A stretch of DNA of 44,098 nt from positions 1 to 44,098 of the forward strand of contig NZ_WKYV01000037.1 of the NCBI RefSeq assembly GCF_009677585.1, read 5' to 3'. Origin of the DNA: Lactonifactor sp. BIOML-A5 (GTDB lineage: Bacteria; Bacillota; Clostridia; Lachnospirales; Lachnospiraceae). Every line of letters starts with the position of its first letter. The first letter of the stretch is position 1. A model generated the notes under the pieces. That model had not been told where the DNA came from. It saw only the letters and a program-made list of their open reading frames with translations, and searched no databases. A program made the translations under genes and the position numbers. This document shows, piece by piece, positions 39,508 through 44,098 of the stretch.

Positions 39508-40458
39508 TTATGCTACAATATTTTGAGGATTCCCTGACAGGAATCCCTGTATATTGTCTTTTAGAATCTGTACCAGCCGTTCCCTTGTCTCTAATCCCTT
39601 CCATCCCATATGAGGGGTGAGGATTACGTTTTCCAGGTTATACAAGGGATTGTCCTCTGCAGGGGGTTCGGTCTCCTGGACATCCAGGCCGGCACCCGCA
39701 ATCTTCTGCTCCTGAAGCGCCTGAATCAATGCCTTCTCATCTACCAGAGCACCTCTGGAGGTGTTAATCAAAAATGCCGACGGCTTCATCAGTTCCAGCG
39801 CCTCCTGATTGATGATATGCTTTGTCTGAGGTGTCAGCGGACAATGCAGAGATACATAGTCACTGTTTTTCATAACTTCTTCGAATGTGGTATACCGCAC
39901 GCCCTCCTCATCCGTACCCGGCGTTCTGGTGTAGATCAGGATGTTCATTCCCAAAGCTTTTCCAATTTTTATTACTTCACGCCCGATATTACCGGCACCG
40001 ATAATGCCTAACGTTTTCCCATTTACTTCCACATGGTCTACCTGCAGACATTTGGTAAAGTTACACTTATCCCCCCGGGCCAGCATACTCATCTGTTTCT
40101 GCATGGATGAACTGAGATTCAGCAGCATCATTATCGCTGTGTGGGCCACCCGGCTGGAACTATAGGCCGGTATGTTGCATACCTGAATTCCCTTTGCCCT
40201 GGCGGCATCCAGATCGATATTGTTGTAGCCCGTGCCTGCCTCGCAGATAAGAGCTACAGACTCGGGAAACTGTTCAATTATCTCCCTCTTCAGAGGCATC
40301 TCCTTGGTCACAACAATCCTATGCCCCTGTATTCTCTCCAGAATATCCGCTTCCCGTGTATCCTCATACACGGTTACCTCACGGGCTAACACAGAATAAT
40401 CGATCCTGCCGTCATAATTTACCTTTTCCCCGTTTAAAACTACTACCTTGTCGCTCAT
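39508..40458 (-). CDS. D-isomer-specific 2-hydroxyacid dehydrogenase
   Basis: This 316-residue NAD-dependent enzyme has the Rossmann motif GIIGAGNIGREVIK and catalytic residues in INTSRGALVDE (Arg), DVQETEPP (Glu) and LTPHMGWKG (His). Glyoxylate/hydroxypyruvate reductase or glycerate dehydrogenase is the closest group; substrate not certain. The start at 40458 has AAGGGAAG upstream; a longer frame to 40524 would run into the next gene. Confidence 0.92.
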   Translation of the reverse strand: MSDKVVVLNGEKVNYDGRIDYSVLAREVTVYEDTREADILERIQGHRIVVTKEMPLKREIIEQFPESVALICEAGTGYNNIDLDAARAKGIQVCNIPAYSSSRVAHTAIMMLLNLSSSMQKQMSMLARGDKCNFTKCLQVDHVEVNGKTLGIIGAGNIGREVIKIGKALGMNILIYTRTPGTDEEGVRYTTFEEVMKNSDYVSLHCPLTPQTKHIINQEALELMKPSAFLINTSRGALVDEKALIQALQEQKIAGAGLDVQETEPPAEDNPLYNLENVILTPHMGWKGLETRERLVQILKDNIQGFLSGNPQNIVA

Positions 40459-40511
40459 AATTCTTCCCTTCCCGCTCCATTTATATTCTGCATACACTAT
40501 CTTTATTGTAC

Positions 40512-41795
40512 TTAAGTATACCACACTTTAATCGGACAGGAAAGACTTGAGATAGGGAAGGTTAACCTTCTCTGATATTCCGGAATCCTCTCCAGGCCAT
40601 CCCCCAGAACCTGATTCCTTACATATTGTATTCCCTCTTCCTCCGTGAACCTTACGGTAAGCTCGTGGCTCATTGCCTTATCATTCCCCGTCATTACACA
40701 GACTGCATCCACTGTCAGGGTAATCGTACCGTCTTCATTTTCTCTCATATCCGTAATCTCAGGCTCTGAGTTCCCGAACGCATTTGGAATATAATTGCCG
40801 CACCCAAGCCTCACCCACCCATATCTCTGCCCTTCCGGATCATAAACCGCATATTGCTTCAGCTGTTCTCCTGTAACCGGCAAATATTTAGAAAGCAGGC
40901 TCTCGAACTCTTCTCTGGGGATCCCCTCTCCATACTGGTCCGAAGGAAAACTTTTCTGATATTCCATAGGATACAAATATTGAAAAAGCCCGTTATAATC
41001 CAGCTCTTCCATATGATCCTCATCCCAATTGGAACAGAACAGATTATTTCCCTGGTATCCTACCGGTCTCAAATATTTTGCTGCAATCTCTCTGTATTCT
41101 TCTTTTATGGGCCTGACCCGTATGGTAGTATTGCCATTCATAATACTGTCTGTGATATCCGGCGCCTCCGGCAGCTCATAGCTGAACCACCCCTTCTCAG
41201 TGTACACCCAATCTTTTATCCGGGTATAAGAGGTTTCAGAAATCAAAGGGGCATCTGATTTACTCCATGTTGCATTAGTATACCATACAAACATATGCCT
41301 TCCGTCAAATCTGAATTTTTTTCTGCCGACTCCCCCGTCTGGGTAAAGCTCATAGAGCGTTACCTCCCCCTCTTTCCCTTTTAGCGAAGAAGACAAAAAA
41401 CTATCCATGGATTCATAATTCTTCATATTATACCCGAACCCCAGATCGGCTGTCGGGCTTCCTAACTCTTTCAGCTCTTCCAGCATCAGCTCGGCTGTCT
41501 CTCCACCTATAGCTCCTCCTGAAGTTCCCCCACAGCCGTTATTAAGATACGTTTCCTTTACTTTTTCCATTGCGGTTTGGCATTCTGCCTCTGCCTCCTG
41601 CCTGTCTTTCTCCTCAACAGGAAGATCATACCCCATTTCCTGATCCTCCGCTGCCCCACTATCTTCAGATGCTGCTTTTTTAGATTCAGTTGCCTGAAGG
41701 GTTTCCGGTTTATGATTCTCTTTTCCCTGGCAGCCCCCCAGCAGAAGCAGACCGATAAGGAACACCGGATGCCACAAAGTCTTGTACCCTTTCAC
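40512..41795 (-). CDS. Large lipoprotein of unknown function
   Basis: This is a 427-residue lipoprotein with lipobox LGGC and a Glu/Ser/Lys-rich linker. The mature domain is rich in aromatic and acidic residues (for example FRFDGRHMFVWYTNATWSK). I do not recognise the family with certainty; related Clostridia lipoproteins of unknown function exist. Its gene stands between an AT-rich gap and the dehydrogenase, probably alone in its operon. Confidence 0.82.
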   Translation of the reverse strand: MKGYKTLWHPVFLIGLLLLGGCQGKENHKPETLQATESKKAASEDSGAAEDQEMGYDLPVEEKDRQEAEAECQTAMEKVKETYLNNGCGGTSGGAIGGETAELMLEELKELGSPTADLGFGYNMKNYESMDSFLSSSLKGKEGEVTLYELYPDGGVGRKKFRFDGRHMFVWYTNATWSKSDAPLISETSYTRIKDWVYTEKGWFSYELPEAPDITDSIMNGNTTIRVRPIKEEYREIAAKYLRPVGYQGNNLFCSNWDEDHMEELDYNGLFQYLYPMEYQKSFPSDQYGEGIPREEFESLLSKYLPVTGEQLKQYAVYDPEGQRYGWVRLGCGNYIPNAFGNSEPEITDMRENEDGTITLTVDAVCVMTGNDKAMSHELTVRFTEEEGIQYVRNQVLGDGLERIPEYQRRLTFPISSLSCPIKVWYT

Positions 41796-42030
41796 TGTGA
41801 GCTAACCTCCTTTCCCATAATTCTTTCATTTCTATCTTCCATCGTATGTCTCCCATTTATCATCTCTCAATATTGTACCCTGTCTTCCTTTGCTGCATAT
41901 CTTATACATTCCTACACATGTAAGATTTCCGTTTGAATATATCAGACACTGCTAAAAGCATAAACACCTCCCAATAAATATTACATCTGTAGTATTTAAA
42001 AATCAAGCATATTCGATCATTTTTTATCTT

Positions 42031-42654
42031 TCACCCGGATCTCCTTTTCCGTAGCCTCGAATCATTTCTGTTTTCCCGCGCCCTGAATTCCTGTATCTGC
42101 TCTGCAATCAAATTATAATCCCTCTCAAACAGCTCTTCACTTATCTGCGGTTTCAGAATCTCAGCAGGGATCTTCTCCCCTATCTTTTCAATAACAAACT
42201 TTTTGCTTTTCTCCTTATACTTTGCCATGCCGTTCAGCTTCTGGATATGGGCCAGCTCCGGCCGCCACAGAAGGGATAACTGCTTCTTCAAACTGACCCC
42301 TTTATTTGCCTGCATCTTGCGATACATGTAGAAATCAACGGAATGGTCTGCCTCCTCAGCAGTTATAATTCCCCACCATTCAGGAACATGCTCCTTAATA
42401 TGTATCCCATGAGTTGTGCCAGCCACAACAATATTATAATCAAAAAAAAGATCATAATCCTTAACTTGTCCTGCAAGTCTTGCATACGTATCTGCGTCAC
42501 TTTTAATCTCGATCCCCACAAGTGCTTTTTCCATAACCATTACAATATCAGCCCTGGATTTTCCTACTTGCTTTTCTTCTAAAATCCTTATCTTCCCAAA
42601 ATAATCTTCCAAATAGTCAAATAAAGGCTCTCTTAAATCCTTATCATATAACAT
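42031..42654 (-). CDS. sce7726-like protein, possible PD-(D/E)XK nuclease fold
   Basis: This 207-residue protein has RADIVMVMEKALVGIEIKSD, in which the Asp and E-x-K resemble the PD-(D/E)XK metal site, followed by YARLAGQVKDYDLFFDYNIV. It fits the sce7726 family of small proteins on Clostridia chromosomes and islands. A DUF4317-like gene lies three bases upstream, so the two form an operon. DNA cleavage is not proven. Confidence 0.72.
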   Translation of the reverse strand: MLYDKDLREPLFDYLEDYFGKIRILEEKQVGKSRADIVMVMEKALVGIEIKSDADTYARLAGQVKDYDLFFDYNIVVAGTTHGIHIKEHVPEWWGIITAEEADHSVDFYMYRKMQANKGVSLKKQLSLLWRPELAHIQKLNGMAKYKEKSKKFVIEKIGEKIPAEILKPQISEELFERDYNLIAEQIQEFRARENRNDSRLRKRRSG

Positions 42655-42657
42655 ACG

Positions 42658-43290
42658 TTACTCCACCCTTATCTTACCGCTAAACAATTCTGTATGAGGA
42701 AGGTCTTCATCTGCATGATATATATTAATATGATATTCATCCCCGCTTCGGTTTTTAAAAGCGGGAAACAAAAATCCGGATTCCGGTGCTTCCGCCTCAT
42801 ATTCACCGTGGACCGGACAAATCGCACCGATCAGAAAGGAGTATATTTCTTCTGACTCCCAAAGAGCTTCCTTATCGTTTGCTTTTAAGGGTACATCATA
42901 TGCCCCAAAAAACAGATAAACGGCATATGGTCTTTCTGATTTATATTGTTCACTGACATAATCATAAAAGGTATCCAGCAGAGCATCATTCTTTAATTCA
43001 CATGACTTTAGTCCCATAAAAAGCTGCCATAAATCCCCTGAACCTTTTGCCTCTTCGGTGAATCCGTACTCTTTTATGTTTACATTTGTATTCGAAAATA
43101 GGATTGCTTTTGCAATTTGCAGATTGGCGGCTTGGTCTGATGGAGACAATTTTAAGAAATTAGTGTTAAAAGTACCGTCTATATAACCTTCCTCGTCCAT
43201 ATACGCCCCGGCAATCCTGCTAAAACAGTTTCTTTTCACTGTCATACGCCGGGTAAGCTCTAGCATATCCTCTCTGTTAATTTTCTTCAT
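42658..43290 (-). CDS. DUF4317-like protein, short form
   Basis: This 210-residue protein begins MKKINREDMLELTRRMTVKR, the N-terminal pattern I associate with the DUF4317 family (Clostridia, unknown function), normally about twice as long. Only the N-terminal half is present, and the partner sce7726 gene follows after three bases. It may be a truncated or specialised member. Confidence 0.6.
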   Translation of the reverse strand: MKKINREDMLELTRRMTVKRNCFSRIAGAYMDEEGYIDGTFNTNFLKLSPSDQAANLQIAKAILFSNTNVNIKEYGFTEEAKGSGDLWQLFMGLKSCELKNDALLDTFYDYVSEQYKSERPYAVYLFFGAYDVPLKANDKEALWESEEIYSFLIGAICPVHGEYEAEAPESGFLFPAFKNRSGDEYHINIYHADEDLPHTELFSGKIRVE

Positions 43291-43400
43291 TCTGTCACTT
43301 CACCCTTTCTGCCCATTCTATTCGATTATGTATAAATGCATTATAGCGCGGAAGCTCCTCCAAAGCTACCCTTTTTGCTTTTCCAGCACTTGGGGGAAAC

Positions 43401-43436
43401 AAAAAAGCTTCAGATTCATAAGAACCTGAAGCTTTT
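43401..43436 (-). terminator. Terminator of the second tRNA cluster
   Basis: AAAAGCTTCAG (43403-43413) pairs perfectly with CTGAAGCTTTT (43426-43436), and the minus strand continues TTTTTTG. It lies eight bases after tRNA-Leu(TAA). Confidence 0.9.
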
Positions 43437-43444
43437 CACTTAAG

Positions 43445-43530
43445 TGCCGCAGACCGGAATCGAACCGGTACGAAGTTTAACCCTCGCAGGATTTTAAGTC
43501 CTGTGCGTCTGCCAGTTCCGCCACTGCGGC
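43445..43530 (-). tRNA. tRNA-Leu (anticodon TAA)
   Basis: The acceptor GCCGCAG/CTGCGGC has discriminator A. The anticodon stem CAGGA/TCCTG holds the loop CTTAAAA, giving TAA. A long variable arm is present. Confidence 0.95.
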
Positions 43531-43570
43531 ATGTCCTGATACAATCACGGCTCGGACTTTTCCGTGAAAA

Positions 43571-43643
43571 TGGGACCTATAGGGCTCGAACCTATGACCC
43601 TCTGCTTGTAAGGCAGATGCTCTCCCAGCTGAGCTAAGATCCC
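43571..43643 (-). tRNA. tRNA-Val (anticodon TAC)
   Basis: The acceptor GGGATCT/AGGTCCC has discriminator A. The anticodon stem TCTGC/GCAGA holds the loop CTTACAA, giving TAC. Confidence 0.95.
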
Positions 43644-43668
43644 ATAAACAAACTGTTAGTAATAACAA

Positions 43669-43742
43669 CGACCCAGAAGAGACTCGAACTCTCGACCTCC
43701 GCCGTGACAGGGCGGCGCTCTAACCAACTGAGCCACTGGGCC
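43669..43742 (-). tRNA. tRNA-Asp (anticodon GTC)
   Basis: The acceptor GGCCCAG/CTGGGTC has one G-T pair and discriminator G. The anticodon stem CCGCC/GGCGG holds the loop CTGTCAC, giving GTC. Confidence 0.95.
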
Positions 43743-43765
43743 ATAAACCTATTAAATTAATACAA

Positions 43766-43839
43766 TGGACCTTCGGGGACTCGAACCCAGGACCGACCGG
43801 TTATGAGCCGGTTGCTCTAACCAACTGAGCTAAAGGTCC
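43766..43839 (-). tRNA. tRNA-Met (anticodon CAT, elongator type)
   Basis: The acceptor GGACCTT/AAGGTCC has discriminator A. The anticodon stem ACCGG/CCGGT holds the loop CTCATAA, giving CAT. The first pair G-C rules out the initiator form. tRNA-Ile with a modified CAT is the alternative; the body fits Met better. Confidence 0.88.
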
Positions 43840-43896
43840 AAAATAACATGTGTATTATTCACAAGTCCGAGAAGACCTCGCCAAGTGTTTCATACA

Positions 43897-43969
43897 AGCC
43901 GATGATCGGACTCGAACCGATAACCTGCTGATTACAAATCAGCTGCTCTGCCAATTGAGCCACATCGGC
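43897..43969 (-). tRNA. tRNA-Thr (anticodon TGT)
   Basis: The acceptor GCCGATG/CATCGGC has discriminator T. The anticodon stem GCTGA/TCAGC holds the loop TTTGTAA, giving TGT. Confidence 0.95.
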
Positions 43970-44024
43970 AATAGTTATTGCCGACAATATAACTATTATC
44001 TTACATAATTAGTTATTTGTCAAG

Positions 44025-44096
44025 TGACTCCAAGGGGATTTGAACCCCTGTTACCGCCGTGAAAGGGCGGTGTCTTAACCGCTTGACCATGGAGCC
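44025..44096 (-). tRNA. tRNA-Glu (anticodon TTC)
   Basis: The acceptor GGCTCCA/TGGAGTC has one G-T pair and discriminator A. The anticodon stem CCGCC/GGCGG holds the loop CTTTCAC, giving TTC. It is the most upstream cluster member seen; the cluster may continue beyond the window. Confidence 0.95.
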
Positions 44097-44098
44097 TT

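Noticed and set aside
43477..43668. A small frame over the second tRNA cluster
   Set aside because: It covers tRNA-Leu(TAA) and tRNA-Val(TAC), not a gene.

Overview
The window looks like a low-to-mid-GC, single-membrane (monoderm) Clostridia chromosome, most likely Lachnospiraceae. The evidence is the rho-rpmE-DUF1385-prmC-prfA gene order, a TatD-linked radical SAM gene beside an ECF S component, HAAS-domain and DUF4317-type proteins, strong AGGAGG ribosome binding sites, and dense tRNA clusters without encoded CCA. Family names come from motifs and remembered sequences. No database search was run.

Left part (1-16,300). An AraC regulator (+) is followed by a self-contained zinc operon on the minus strand (zur-znuA-znuC-znuB) with a Zur-like operator at its promoter. 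Next is a long minus-strand housekeeping block: rho, rpmE, DUF1385, prmC, prfA, a sugar-nucleotidyltransferase, glmM and a TPR lipoprotein. A polyol dehydrogenase and a ROK repressor share a promoter motif. A seven-tRNA cluster (Pro, Gly, Arg, His, Gln, Lys, Leu) follows.

Middle (16,300-22,000). Minus-strand genes encode two phosphoesterases, RdgB, an RlmL-type RNA methyltransferase, a rhodanese, an Asn/Ser/Gln-rich low-complexity protein, a HAAS-domain membrane protein and a cytidylate-kinase-like protein. A tRNA-Arg(ACG) gene on the plus strand is the phage attachment site.

Prophage (22,012-30,649). This is the main discovery: an apparently complete 8.6 kb filamentous phage (inovirus) prophage in tRNA-Arg, bounded by a perfect 47-bp direct repeat. 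In transcription order it has small early genes, an 87-aa ssDNA-binding protein, a structured non-coding gap, four small membrane proteins, a leaderless 53-aa major coat protein, a terminator, a secreted pIII-like adsorption protein, a pVI-like protein, a Zot/pI ATPase, an HUH Rep and a tyrosine integrase. From the ssDNA-binding protein to Zot this is the V-VII-IX-VIII-III-VI-I order of coliphage Ff. There is no secretin (gene IV), as expected in a monoderm host. A divergent XRE repressor overlaps a 20-bp palindrome placed in the spacer of the early promoter. A 41-aa membrane peptide with its own promoter beside attR looks like a cargo (moron) gene. Several of these genes are very short and easily missed.

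Right part (30,650-44,098). It holds a DnaJ homologue with a small partner, GNAT and NUDIX enzymes, and a Fic protein that has lost its catalytic His. A plus-strand trio follows: pyridoxamine kinase, ECF S component and radical SAM. Then come a NitT/TauT-type ABC importer, decayed fragments of a response regulator and a membrane protein, a 2-hydroxyacid dehydrogenase, a lipoprotein, an sce7726-like protein and a short DUF4317-like protein. A second tRNA cluster (Glu, Thr, Met, Asp, Val, Leu) closes the window.
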